DNA from: Streptomyces goshikiensis
Lineage (GTDB): Bacteria; Actinomycetota; Actinomycetes; Streptomycetales; Streptomycetaceae
Direction: 5' to 3'
Assembly: GCF_014650555.1 (NCBI RefSeq)
Contig: NZ_BMVE01000018.1
Coordinates: forward strand, 1-64,000
DNA: 64,000 nt
Shown: in pieces, positions 51,798-60,169 of the stretch
Numbering within the stretch: position 1 is the stretch's first letter
Layout of the letters: each line of letters starts with the position of its first letter
Made by a program: the position numbers and the translations under genes
The notes under the pieces: generated by a model
The model's database searches: none
What the model was told of the DNA's origin: nothing
Seen by the model: only the letters and a program-made list of their open reading frames with translations

Positions 51798-52583
51798 TCA
51801 GGCGACGAGGAAGTTCTTCAGCTCGATCGCGAGGACGGCCGGGTCGACCGCCGCGTCCTGGTCGGGCAGCGACCGGTGCTGACCGGCCGGCAGCGTCTCG
51901 GCGGCCGTCCGGGCGGCGGTGCGCAGCCAAGGAGCCGTCTTCTCGCCGTCCATGACGAGGACCGGCACCGAGATGGCGCGCAGGCGCTCGGTCGGCAGCG
52001 TGAAGTCGCCCATGAGGACCGAGTCGTAGGCGAGGGTGTGCGCCAGCGACTCCAGCCCCTGCCAGAACGGCGCGGGCCGCATCTGGGCGACGATCTCGGC
52101 GGGCACGCCCATGCCCGTCACCATGAAGAGCTCCACCGCGTCGCCGCGGCGGTCCTCGGCGGCGAGGGCGGCGAGCTGCTCGGCGAAGTCCGCCGGCGGC
52201 CGCGGACGGCTCTCGTCGACCATGAACGGCGGGTCGTACGCGGCGATCTGGGTGATGTCCAGACCCCGGGCGGCGGCCGCGAAGGCCAGGTTGCCGCCGG
52301 AGGACATGCCGAAGATCCGTACGCTGCCGCCGGCCTCGGCGATCAGCGCCTCCAGGTCGTCGATCTCGCGCTCGATGTCGTAGGTCTCGACGTCGCCGGA
52401 GTCACCACGGCCGCGGCGGTCGTAGTTGTAGACGGTGAAGTGCGGGGCCATCTGCTCGGCGAGCTGGGCCATGACCGGGTGGGCACGCTCGCTGAACGCA
52501 CCGCCCACGAGAATGAGCGGCGCACCCTCACCGGAACGGTCGAAGGCGATGTTCGTGCCGTCGCTCGACTGAACTGTGCTCAT
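51798..52583 (-). CDS. Alpha/beta hydrolase
   Basis: A 261-residue alpha/beta hydrolase. The nucleophile elbow is FGMSSGGNLA (G-x-S-x-G), the oxyanion loop is LVGGAFSERAHP, and YNYDRRGRGDSGD follows. VLVMDGEKTAPWL places the acid. The canonical His is not in an obvious position: GQHRSLPDQDAAVD near the C-terminus is the best candidate. Possible roles are thioesterase, lactone or formyl-amide hydrolysis; it could serve as the missing kynurenine formamidase, though that is a guess. Regulon element copy 8 lies 90 bp upstream. Confidence 0.82.
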   Translation of the reverse strand: MSTVQSSDGTNIAFDRSGEGAPLILVGGAFSERAHPVMAQLAEQMAPHFTVYNYDRRGRGDSGDVETYDIEREIDDLEALIAEAGGSVRIFGMSSGGNLAFAAAARGLDITQIAAYDPPFMVDESRPRPPADFAEQLAALAAEDRRGDAVELFMVTGMGVPAEIVAQMRPAPFWQGLESLAHTLAYDSVLMGDFTLPTERLRAISVPVLVMDGEKTAPWLRTAARTAAETLPAGQHRSLPDQDAAVDPAVLAIELKNFLVA

Positions 52584-52673
52584 GGATCTCCTACTGTGAT
52601 GCCGCTGGTCGGCTCCGCGGAATCAGCCCTTCTGGTCCCGCGGGCACCAGCATCCGCCGCCCGGACCGCCGGG

Positions 52674-52690
52674 CGCATCTTCGAGGTTGC
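52674..52690 (-). promoter_or_regulatory. Regulon element copy 8 (GCA-N7-AGATGC)
   Basis: Minus strand GCAACCTCGAAGATGCG, 90 bp before the alpha/beta hydrolase ATG; identical to copy 5. Confidence 0.75.
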
Positions 52691-52740
52691 CTCGCCCTTC
52701 CTGGCATTCCGCTTCCGGCGGGGCGGGCGCGGGCAGCCGG

Positions 52741-52784
52741 AAGGGGGTGTCCCCGGCCGTCGTGACGGCCGGGGACACCCCCTT
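52741..52784. terminator. Perfect 21-bp-stem hairpin terminator
   Basis: AAGGGGGTGTCCCC... pairs with its exact complement around a 2-base centre at 52762-52763. It lies 22 bp beyond the stop of the membrane acyltransferase gene and serves that leftward gene. Confidence 0.85.
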
Positions 52785-52806
52785 CGCGGGTCCGGCGGGC
52801 TCGGGC

Positions 52807-54141
52807 TCAGGCCGAGGGACCCGCCTTGATGTAGTCGTCCGCCTGCCGGGAGCGGCCGGAGGTGTCGGCCGGGCCGGCGACGGCCGTGGCGGCGCCGGCG
52901 GACCGCTTGGCGACCCAGCGGTCCACCGCGTTCAGGACGGGACGCTCGACGAGGTGGTAGCTCAGGGCCGCGGCGGCGATGCTGCCGAGGACGACCGCCG
53001 TCATCAGCTCGGGGAAGCCGATCGTGCCGCGCAGCATCATCAGCGGCTGCGGGTCACCGCCGAAGACGCTGCCGCTGCGGAACCAGAAGTACATGATCGC
53101 GAAGTGCCAGAGGTAGATGCCGAAGGAGATCCGGCCCAGGTAGCGCGAGACCGGGTTGCTCAGCACCGCGTCGATCAGGCGCGAGCGGGCCTCGGGGACC
53201 GTCAGCGGCATCACGGCGAGGAAGGAGAAGATCAGGATGAGGAAGAACTGGACGACGGCGTTGCCGAGCGACTCGTAGTCGCCGTATCCCGGACGGCCGT
53301 ACGGCTGAGCGCAGTTGATGGCGTAGATTGCCAGGCCGCCGAGCCAGAACAGGTTGGGGTGGGCGCCCGCCCAGCGGTGCAGGACCGGCTTGCGGTCCGG
53401 CTTGATCTCCGCCAGCACGCCCTGGACCGCCATGGCCATGCCGAGGGCGAAGCCGCCCGCCATGGCGATCGGCCACCAGTACTGCTCGGGGAAGATGCCC
53501 ATCGACGGCTGGTGGATGTAGAGGGTCCAGCCGAAGCCGACCAGGGTGAGCAGCACCGGCGGGATCATCATCCGCCGGGCCTTGCGCTCCGGCTCCGCCA
53601 CGCCGCGCGCCAGCCAGTGCATCGCCGCGGCGAGCAGCGGCAGCGCGATGTAGTACTGCAGCTCGGCCGGGACGGTCCAGGTCGGGTCCATGCCGGCGTA
53701 CGGGGTGAAGTCGTAGACCTGGAGCATCAGGATGGGCCGCAGCACGTACCAGACGCTGTGGATGGAGTTGTAGTTGATCAGCAGCAGACAGGCCACCGTC
53801 AGCAGCGCGTAGGCCGGCCACAGCCGGGCCACGCGCTTGATCAGGAAGGGGCCGATGGCCGGACGCGCGCTGCCGGTGAGGGTCCAGCGCGCGAACGGGC
53901 GGTACAGCAGCATGCCGGACAGCACGAAGAACGGTCCGAGGATGATGCCCTTCACGCCGCCGAGCAGGACGGCGCCGACCTCGTTGCCCGGCGCGAGGTC
54001 GTAGGCCCCCATGACCCCGGCGCTGAACGAGGTGTGGACGGCCAGCACTCCGAACGCGCACAGCGCGCGAATTCCTTCGAGTCTGGGGACACGCGGGGAT
54101 GTGCGGGCCCCCGGCCGGGCCCCCTGTGCAGCTGTCGCCAC
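52807..54141 (-). CDS. Membrane acyltransferase (acyltransferase-3 family)
   Basis: A 444-residue integral membrane protein with about 10 helices. RLEGIRALCAFGVLAVHTSFSAG carries the conserved His of the acyltransferase-3 (OafA-like) family, and GPFFVLSGMLLYRPFARW and RISFGIYLWHFAIMYFW are further signatures. The GTG start has GAGGAGAA upstream. The family moves acyl groups to sugars or antibiotics at the membrane. It may acylate the sugar or core of the product; regulon element copy 9 controls it. The C-terminal 40 residues are hydrophilic. Confidence 0.86.
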   Translation of the reverse strand: MATAAQGARPGARTSPRVPRLEGIRALCAFGVLAVHTSFSAGVMGAYDLAPGNEVGAVLLGGVKGIILGPFFVLSGMLLYRPFARWTLTGSARPAIGPFLIKRVARLWPAYALLTVACLLLINYNSIHSVWYVLRPILMLQVYDFTPYAGMDPTWTVPAELQYYIALPLLAAAMHWLARGVAEPERKARRMMIPPVLLTLVGFGWTLYIHQPSMGIFPEQYWWPIAMAGGFALGMAMAVQGVLAEIKPDRKPVLHRWAGAHPNLFWLGGLAIYAINCAQPYGRPGYGDYESLGNAVVQFFLILIFSFLAVMPLTVPEARSRLIDAVLSNPVSRYLGRISFGIYLWHFAIMYFWFRSGSVFGGDPQPLMMLRGTIGFPELMTAVVLGSIAAAALSYHLVERPVLNAVDRWVAKRSAGAATAVAGPADTSGRSRQADDYIKAGPSA

Positions 54142-54197
54142 GGCTTGTTCTCCTCTAGTTCGACGGCCCGATCAGAATCAAGCCAGCGCGACCTGAA

Positions 54198-54214
54198 GGC
54201 ATCTCCTGCATTGC
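54198..54214 (-). promoter_or_regulatory. Regulon element copy 9 (GCA-N7-AGATGC)
   Basis: Minus strand GCAATGCAGGAGATGCC, 56 bp upstream of the acyltransferase GTG. Divergent pair with copy 10, again with a 21-bp gap that contains the dyad GTTC-TCCG-GAAC at 54218-54229. Confidence 0.72.
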
Positions 54215-54235
54215 GCAGTTCTCCGGAACGGCGCC

Positions 54236-54252
54236 GCAATGCTGAAGATGCG
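54236..54252 (+). promoter_or_regulatory. Regulon element copy 10 (GCA-N7-AGATGC)
   Basis: Reads GCAATGCTGAAGATGCG, 81 bp before the NAT gene ATG. Confidence 0.75.
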
Positions 54253-54333
54253 GGCCGCACAGGCCGTGACGGAGTGTGAGGGCCCCATCCGGCCCGGGGA
54301 GACGGCCGCAGGATCTGTCGCCGAGGAGACCGC

Positions 54334-55245
54334 ATGTCCGCCACGACCGCCACGACCGCGCTGAGCCGGTCCGAGACCGCCGCGTTCCTCGACCGGCTGG
54401 GCGGCGTGGCCGCCGGGCCGCCGAGCGTGGCGGCGCTGCACCGGCTGCACGGCGCGTTCTTGGAGCACGTGCCGTACGAGACGCTCGACATCCAGCTCGG
54501 CCGCCGCACCGGCATCGATCCCCTCGTCTCCGTCGACCGCATCGTGCGGCTGCGCCGGGGCGGTTACTGCTTCCAGCTCAACGGCGCGTTCGCCGTGCTG
54601 CTGCGCTCGCTCGGCTACCGGGTCACCCTGCACCAGGGCGGTGTGCACCGCCCGCCCAAGGGCCGGCCCGCCATCGACGGCAGCCACCTGACGCTGACCG
54701 TCGACTCCCTGCCCGACGACCCCGGGGGGCGCTGGCTGGTCGACGTCGGTCTCGGCGACGGCTTCTACGCCCCGCTGCCGCTGCGGCGGGGCCGCTTCGT
54801 CCAGGGCGGCATCCTCCAGGCCCGGTTCCGCTTCGAACTGGACGCCTCCGAGGTACGGGCCGGGGCCTGGCAGCTGCGCCACCCGGACGGCAGCGGTTTC
54901 ACCGGCATGGACTTCGATCCCGCCCCGGCCTCCATGGCGGACTTCGAGCGGCGCCACGCGTACTTCAGCACCTCCTCCGACACCCACTTCCGCCAGCTGT
55001 GCACCGTGATGCGGCGCCACGCGGCGGGCTCCGACGTACTGCGCGCCCTGACCCTCACCCGCCAGGCCCGGACCACCGTGCGCCAGACCCTGGAGCGGCG
55101 CGAGGACTGGTTCGCCGCCCTCGACGAGGTCTTCGGCCTGCCGCTGGGGGACCTGTCGAAGGCCGAACGGGACCTGTTGTGGCGCCGTGTGGTGCGCCAG
55201 CACGAGGCCTTCCTGGTACGGCAATCCAGGAGATGCAGCGCGTAA
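54334..55245 (+). CDS. Arylamine N-acetyltransferase-family protein
   Basis: A 303-residue NAT-fold protein with the complete Cys-His-Asp triad: Cys79 (RGGYCFQLNGAF), His118 (DGSHLTLTVDSL) and Asp137 (LVDVGLGDGFY). Length is slightly above the usual 280. NAT homologues in antibiotic clusters (e.g. the rifamycin amide synthase) form amides from carrier-bound acyl chains. Here it could acylate the amine of an anthranilate or amino sugar. Its 3' end contains the promoter element for the next gene. Regulated through copy 10. Confidence 0.88.
   Translation: MSATTATTALSRSETAAFLDRLGGVAAGPPSVAALHRLHGAFLEHVPYETLDIQLGRRTGIDPLVSVDRIVRLRRGGYCFQLNGAFAVLLRSLGYRVTLHQGGVHRPPKGRPAIDGSHLTLTVDSLPDDPGGRWLVDVGLGDGFYAPLPLRRGRFVQGGILQARFRFELDASEVRAGAWQLRHPDGSGFTGMDFDPAPASMADFERRHAYFSTSSDTHFRQLCTVMRRHAAGSDVLRALTLTRQARTTVRQTLERREDWFAALDEVFGLPLGDLSKAERDLLWRRVVRQHEAFLVRQSRRCSA
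55221..55237 (+). promoter_or_regulatory. Regulon element copy 11 (GCA-N7-AGATGC)
   Basis: Reads GCAATCCAGGAGATGCA, inside the last codons of the NAT gene and 90 bp before the A-PCP gene. It suggests a separate promoter for the NRPS unit despite same-strand order. Confidence 0.7.
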
Positions 55246-55327
55246 TCGGCCTGTGTGACCGTTCCGGAAGACCCGGGCGTGCGCCCGCACGGGCAGCCGC
55301 GGTCAAACGGACTGATTGGACAACACC

Positions 55328-57124
55328 ATGGTCTCCACATCGATTCAGGAGGGCTTCGCCGCCCAGGCACGCCGTACGCCCGACGCGGTCGCGGTGTCGT
55401 CGGACGAGGTCGCCCTGACCTACCGGGAGCTGGACGAGCGGGCGAACCGGCTCGCGCACCGCCTGCTGCGGTCGGGCGTGGGCCCCCAGGACCCGGTCGC
55501 CGTGCTGATGGAGCGCTCGCCCGACACGGTGGTGGCGATCCTCGCCGCGCTCAAGGCCGGAGCCTTCTACCTGCCGCTCCACAGCGCCTATCCGCTGGAG
55601 CGGATGCAGCAGATCATGGACCGCGCCTCCTCCCCCGTACTGCTGACCGACCGGGTGATGAGCGGGCGCGGCCTGCCGCGCACCAGCAGGGTCATCGTCC
55701 CCGCGACCGACGCCGCCACGGGCTCGATGCCCTCCTCGGCCCCGGCCCCGGACCCCGCAGCCGGCCCGGACAGCCTGGCGTACGTCATCCACACCTCGGG
55801 GTCGACCGGCGAGCCCAAGGGCGTCGCGGTCACGCACCGCGGCGTGCTCGGCCTGGTCGCGGACTCCTGCTGGGACGGCGAGGGCCACCGGCGGGTCCTC
55901 TCGCTCGCCCCTTACGCCTTCGGCGTGTCCACGTACGAGCTGTGGGTGCCGCTGCTGCGCGGCGGGCACATCGTCCTGGCGCCCCCCGGCGACCTCGACG
56001 TGCGCACCGTACGCGGGCTCATCGCGCGCGAGCGCGTCACCGCGCTGCACGTGACCGCGGGCCTGTTCCGGCTGTTCGCGCAGGAGGCCCCGGAAAGCTT
56101 CGCCACCGTGCGCGAGGTGCTCACCGGCGGCGACGTGATCGCCCCGACGGCCGTGCGGCGCGTCCTGGACGCCTGCCCCGGCGTCGTCGTGCGGGCGATG
56201 TACGGATCCACCGAGGTGTCCTCGTTCGCCGCGTACGCCGAGATCACCGCGCCGTACGAGCCGACGGCGGCGATTCCCGTCGGCCGTCCGATGGACACGA
56301 TCGACGCGCGGCTGCTCGACGAGCGGCTGCGTCCCGTGGCGGACGGCGAGGTCGGCGAGCTGTACATCGCGGGCGAGCGGCTGGCCCGCGGGTACCACGA
56401 CCGGCCCGAGCTCACCGCCGAGCGCTTCGTCGCCGACCCGTACGGAGCCCCGGGCACGCGGATGTACCGCACCGGAGACCTCATGCGCCGCGGCCCGCAG
56501 GGGCTCCTGGAGTTCGCCGGCCGCGCCGGTGACCAGGTGAAGATCCGCGGCTACCGCGTCGAGCCTGGCGAGGTGGAGCACGTGCTGGCCCGGCAGCCGG
56601 GCGTGGTGCACGCCGCCGTGGTCGCCGTGCGGCAGGAGGGGGACGGGGCCGGCGAGAAGCGCCTCGTCGCCTACGTCGTGCCCGCCGTCCCCGGCCTCGA
56701 CCTGACGAGGCTCAAGGCGGAGGCCGCGGGGCTGCTGCCCGACTACATGGTGCCCACCGCGTTCGTCGAACTCGACGCCCTGCCCCTGACGGCCAACGGG
56801 AAGCTGGACCGCGCGGCGCTGCCCGCGGTCGCCCCGCAGCGTGCCGCGGCGCCCGCCCCGGCGCGCGACGAACGCCAGGTCCTCCTGTGCGCGATGTTCT
56901 CCCGGGCCCTGGGCATCCCGGCGGTGGGCGTCGACGACAGCTTCTTCGACCTGGGCGGCGAGTCGCTCCAGGCCATGCGCCTCGTCAGCCGCATCGAGTC
57001 CGAACTGGGCGTCGAGACGACGGTCGGCGACGTGCTCAACCACCCGACGGTCGCCGAACTCGACCGCCACCTGCGGGAACTGGAACTGACGGCACCGAAG
57101 GAACTGACGGAGGCAAGGCGATGA
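55328..57124 (+). CDS. NRPS adenylation-PCP didomain, probable beta-tyrosine loader
   Basis: A 598-residue A-PCP protein. VIHTSGSTGEPKGVAVTH is A3, MYGSTEVSSFAAYAE A5, YRTGDLMRRGPQGLLEFAGRAGDQVKIRGYRVEPGE A7-A8, and LPLTANGKLDR A10. The PCP has DSFFDLGGESLQAM with Ser546. In A4 the segment APYAFGVSTYELW puts Gly where alpha-amino-acid domains have the Asp that binds the amino group (D235 of GrsA), in line with a beta-amino acid. C-1027 uses separate A (SgcC1) and PCP (SgcC2) proteins; here they are fused. A TTG at 55316 is an alternative start. Confidence 0.88.
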   Translation: MVSTSIQEGFAAQARRTPDAVAVSSDEVALTYRELDERANRLAHRLLRSGVGPQDPVAVLMERSPDTVVAILAALKAGAFYLPLHSAYPLERMQQIMDRASSPVLLTDRVMSGRGLPRTSRVIVPATDAATGSMPSSAPAPDPAAGPDSLAYVIHTSGSTGEPKGVAVTHRGVLGLVADSCWDGEGHRRVLSLAPYAFGVSTYELWVPLLRGGHIVLAPPGDLDVRTVRGLIARERVTALHVTAGLFRLFAQEAPESFATVREVLTGGDVIAPTAVRRVLDACPGVVVRAMYGSTEVSSFAAYAEITAPYEPTAAIPVGRPMDTIDARLLDERLRPVADGEVGELYIAGERLARGYHDRPELTAERFVADPYGAPGTRMYRTGDLMRRGPQGLLEFAGRAGDQVKIRGYRVEPGEVEHVLARQPGVVHAAVVAVRQEGDGAGEKRLVAYVVPAVPGLDLTRLKAEAAGLLPDYMVPTAFVELDALPLTANGKLDRAALPAVAPQRAAAPAPARDERQVLLCAMFSRALGIPAVGVDDSFFDLGGESLQAMRLVSRIESELGVETTVGDVLNHPTVAELDRHLRELELTAPKELTEARR

Positions 57125-57342
57125 CGAACCCGTTCGACAGCGACGGCGCGGACCCCGCGCGCAAGGCGTTCCTCGTGCTCGTCAACACGATCGGCCAGCA
57201 CTCGCTGTGGCCGGCCCACCTGGAGACGCCCGCCGGCTGGCCCGTCGCGCTCGGTCCGGCCCGGCGCGCGGAGTGCATGGACTTCATCAGCCGCCGCCCG
57301 AGCCCGCACCGCCTCACCACCGCGCTGCCCGCCGCCGCCTGA
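57121..57342 (+). CDS. MbtH-like protein
   Basis: A 73-residue protein. MTNPFDSDG, FLVLVNTIGQHSLWPAHLETPAGWPVALGPARRAECMDFI contain the conserved N-x-E/Q-x-Q-x-S-L-W-P and the final Trp/Pro pattern of MbtH chaperones of adenylation domains. It has a slightly longer linker (GADPARKA) than usual. The ATG overlaps the stop of the A-PCP gene, showing that the A domain probably needs it. Confidence 0.94.
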   Translation: MTNPFDSDGADPARKAFLVLVNTIGQHSLWPAHLETPAGWPVALGPARRAECMDFISRRPSPHRLTTALPAAA

Positions 57343-57346
57343 ACCT

Positions 57347-57388
57347 CACGGCACGAACCCGCACGGCACGAACCTCACGGCACGAACC
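57347..57388. repeat. Three direct repeats of CACGGCACGAACC
   Basis: Copies at 57347, 57362 and 57376 (period 14-15 bp) fill the gap between the MbtH and condensation genes. They may have arisen by slippage or form a binding site or leader structure; no function is evident. Confidence 0.6.
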
Positions 57389-57432
57389 CTGCGGCCCGGA
57401 CCCCGGGGCCGCCCCAGAAAGGACTGGTCACT

Positions 57433-58812
57433 TTGAGCATCACCGCCGCACCGCCGGAGGCGAACGGCCGAGCCCAGCGCATCCCGCTCGCGTACAACCA
57501 GGAGTTCCTCCGCGCGTTCGACAAGGGCGAGACCGACGGTGCCTTCGGCCACCGCCACACCCTGGTGTGCGGCTGGCGGGTCTCCGGGGAGATCGACACG
57601 GCCGTCCTCCAGCGGGCGCTCGACGCGGTCGTGGCCCGCCACGAGGTGCTGCGCACCGAGATCCTCGGCGACGAGGAGGGCGGCCACCAGGTCGTGCACC
57701 CGGCGACGGCCGTGACGCTGGAGGTGTCCGAGCTGGCCTCCGCCCCCGGGCAGGCGCGCGACGCGCTGGCCGAGGAGTTCCTGAACACGGTGGACGCGGC
57801 CCCGTACCCCGTGCGGGAGCTGCCGCACCTGCGCGGCCACCTGGGCCGTTTCGACGCCACCGACGCCGTGCTGGTGCTGGCGACGCACCACACGTCCACC
57901 GATGCCTGGTCGCTCCAGGTCATCATGCGCGACCTGGTCGAGGCGTACGAGGCCGGGCTCGGCGGGGCGCCCGCCGACGCCGCCGCGGCGCCGCAGTACC
58001 AGGAGTTCGCCCGCTGGCAGCACGAGAGCGCCGGCAGCAGCCGGATGGACCAGAACCGCGCCTACTGGCGCGAGCGGCTCGCCGGCGCCGAGATCACCGG
58101 CATCACCTCCGACCGGCCGCGCGAGGACAGCCTGGCGAGCGCGTACGGCGTGCACCGCTTCGTCTTCGAGGCGGAGCTGTCCAAGGCGGTCGTGGAGCGC
58201 GCGCGGGTCACCCGCAGCACCCCGTTCATGGTGATGGCCGCCGCGTACTCCGCGCTGCTGCGCGAGCGCACCGGCACCACGGACGTGGTCTTCCCGACCT
58301 TCTCCTCCGGCCGCTACGAGGAGCGGTTCATGGACGCGGTCGGCCCGTTCTTCAACTTCGTGCCGATCCGCATCGACACCACCGGATCGGCCACCCTGGG
58401 CGACGTGCTCGACCAGGCCCGGGCCGCGTGCATCGGCGCCTACCAGCACGAGATCCCCTTCGCGCGGATCGCCGAGGACAGCCCGGCGCTGCTCGCGCCG
58501 TTCGCGAACGGTTTCCTCGCGGTCGTCGCCTTCGAGGTGCTCCAGTCGCCGTTCCCGCTGGACGGGGACGCGGCGGGCGGCCTGGTGTTCACCGAGATCC
58601 GCCGCCGCACCCGGTCCCAGCGGCTCAGTTCGGCCATCCCGGACGGCGGCCTGTGGGCCATGGACATCCTGCCGACCGGTGAGCTCGCGGGCAGCCTCAA
58701 GTTCGACCACAACCGCTTCGACGAGGCGACGGCGATCGAGCTGGTCGCCGGCTTCCGCCGGCTGCTGACGGCTCTGGCCGACGCCCCGCAGACCCCGCTG
58801 ACGCACGCCTGA
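57433..58812 (+). CDS. Free-standing condensation enzyme (SgcC5-like)
   Basis: A 459-residue single condensation domain. The catalytic motif is ATHHTSTDAWS (His152-His153 and Asp157), with Ala after Asp instead of the usual Gly. FPTFSSGRYEERFMDAVGPFFNFVPIRI is the later C-domain motif. The TTG start has AAAGGA upstream. In C-1027 the free C enzyme SgcC5 joins PCP-bound beta-tyrosine to the enediyne core by an ester bond. Co-operonic with the A-PCP and MbtH genes, so the same role is likely. Confidence 0.9.
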   Translation: MSITAAPPEANGRAQRIPLAYNQEFLRAFDKGETDGAFGHRHTLVCGWRVSGEIDTAVLQRALDAVVARHEVLRTEILGDEEGGHQVVHPATAVTLEVSELASAPGQARDALAEEFLNTVDAAPYPVRELPHLRGHLGRFDATDAVLVLATHHTSTDAWSLQVIMRDLVEAYEAGLGGAPADAAAAPQYQEFARWQHESAGSSRMDQNRAYWRERLAGAEITGITSDRPREDSLASAYGVHRFVFEAELSKAVVERARVTRSTPFMVMAAAYSALLRERTGTTDVVFPTFSSGRYEERFMDAVGPFFNFVPIRIDTTGSATLGDVLDQARAACIGAYQHEIPFARIAEDSPALLAPFANGFLAVVAFEVLQSPFPLDGDAAGGLVFTEIRRRTRSQRLSSAIPDGGLWAMDILPTGELAGSLKFDHNRFDEATAIELVAGFRRLLTALADAPQTPLTHA

Positions 58813-58859
58813 TCCGCCGGCCCGGTGCCGCTCCCATCGACGCAAGAGGACCGTCCACG

Positions 58860-60095
58860 ATGACAACGACCCTGCCGGAGACCTTCACCGGTCCCGTGGC
58901 CCCGCCGGAGCCGGACCTGACCCCCGACGAGATCGTCGCCCGCGCCGAGGAGCTGGCGTCGACCCTGGTCGAGCGCCAGGCGGAGACCGAGCGGCGCGGC
59001 TACTACGCCGAGGACACCCACGAGGCGTTCTCCCGCGCCGGTTTCTACCGCATCCTCGTCCCCCGCCAGTACGGCGGCTACGAGTTCGGCCCCGCGACCT
59101 TCCTGAAGGTCGCGACGGCGCTGGCCCGCGGCTGCCCGTCCACGGGCTGGATGTACCTGTTCGGCGCGGCCCACGCGCTGGTCGTCGGCACCCTGTTCGA
59201 CGAACGGACCCAGGCCGAGCTGTTCGCCGGCGGCGACTTCATCTGCCCGGCGACGGTCGCCCCGGCCGGCACGGCGACGCGCACCGGCGACGGCTGGCTG
59301 CTGGACGGCACCTGGAACTACTGCTCGGGCGCCCCCTACGCCACCCACTTCATCGGCCACAGCCTGGTCTTCTCGGACCCGGACCAGCCGCCGGCGCCGC
59401 TGCTGTTCATCGCGCCGCGCGAGAAGTTCGAGCGCCTGGAGGACTGGGGCGACCAGCTCGGGCTCAAGGGCAGCGGCTCGCACAGCATCCGGATCGAGCA
59501 GGCCCGGATCCCGGCCCACCACGCGCTGATCGGGCACCTGAGCCAGATCCCGGTCACCGAGGAGACCCCGGGCCGGCTCCTGCACGGCCCCGAGTACGGA
59601 GGCGGTCCGCTCAGCTTCATGCTGCTCGAACTGGGCGCGCTGGCCGTCGGCATCGCCAAGGGCGGCCTCGACGCCTACGAGGAGCTGATGCGCTCCCGTA
59701 CGACGGCGTTCTTCCCGATCGTGGCGCGCACCGAGGACCCGGACTTCCAGTTCCGCTTCGGTGAGGCCACCGGTCTGATCGCGGCCGCCGAGGCGGCCAT
59801 GAACGACGCCGTGCGCCAGTGGCAGGAGCTCTGTCTGAAGGAGGCCGCCGCCTTCACCCGCGAGGAGGAGCTGCGGCTGGCCACCATCAGCCGCGAGGCG
59901 GTCCGGCTGTGCTGGCGGGCCGTCGAGGGGCAGCTCTTCCCGACGGCCGGCTCCAGCTCCGTCCGGGCGGGCCACCGCATCGAGCGGGTCTGGCGCGACC
60001 TGTCGACCCTGCACAGCCACGCCGGCAACGGCATCTTCCTGGCCACCCACGCCAACCGCGAACTGGCCCGTGCCCACTTCGGCACCGGTCAGTGA
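58860..60095 (+). CDS. Acyl-CoA-dehydrogenase-type flavin monooxygenase
   Basis: A 411-residue group D flavin monooxygenase (HsaA/DszC/hydroxylase type). DTHEAFSRAGFYRILVPRQYGGYEFGPATFLKVATALARGCPSTGWMY is the family N-terminus, and LDGTWNYCSGAPYATHFIGHS the central beta-domain. RVWRDLSTLHSHAGNG is a hydroxylase C-terminal signature rather than the dehydrogenase Glu. It needs reduced flavin from a partner reductase. It probably hydroxylates an aromatic ring such as the beta-tyrosine unit (SgcC role in C-1027, though SgcC is HpaB-like). Confidence 0.85.
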   Translation: MTTTLPETFTGPVAPPEPDLTPDEIVARAEELASTLVERQAETERRGYYAEDTHEAFSRAGFYRILVPRQYGGYEFGPATFLKVATALARGCPSTGWMYLFGAAHALVVGTLFDERTQAELFAGGDFICPATVAPAGTATRTGDGWLLDGTWNYCSGAPYATHFIGHSLVFSDPDQPPAPLLFIAPREKFERLEDWGDQLGLKGSGSHSIRIEQARIPAHHALIGHLSQIPVTEETPGRLLHGPEYGGGPLSFMLLELGALAVGIAKGGLDAYEELMRSRTTAFFPIVARTEDPDFQFRFGEATGLIAAAEAAMNDAVRQWQELCLKEAAAFTREEELRLATISREAVRLCWRAVEGQLFPTAGSSSVRAGHRIERVWRDLSTLHSHAGNGIFLATHANRELARAHFGTGQ

Positions 60096-60169
60096 TCCGC
60101 GGCAGGTGACTTCGCGGCCCGTGCGGGCCGTCCTCCTTCGACCTCACTCAGACAGATCGGGATAGTTCC

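Noticed and set aside
57347..57388. Short direct repeats as a CRISPR array
   Set aside because: Only three 13-bp copies with 1-2 bp between them, no spacers of CRISPR size and no cas genes.
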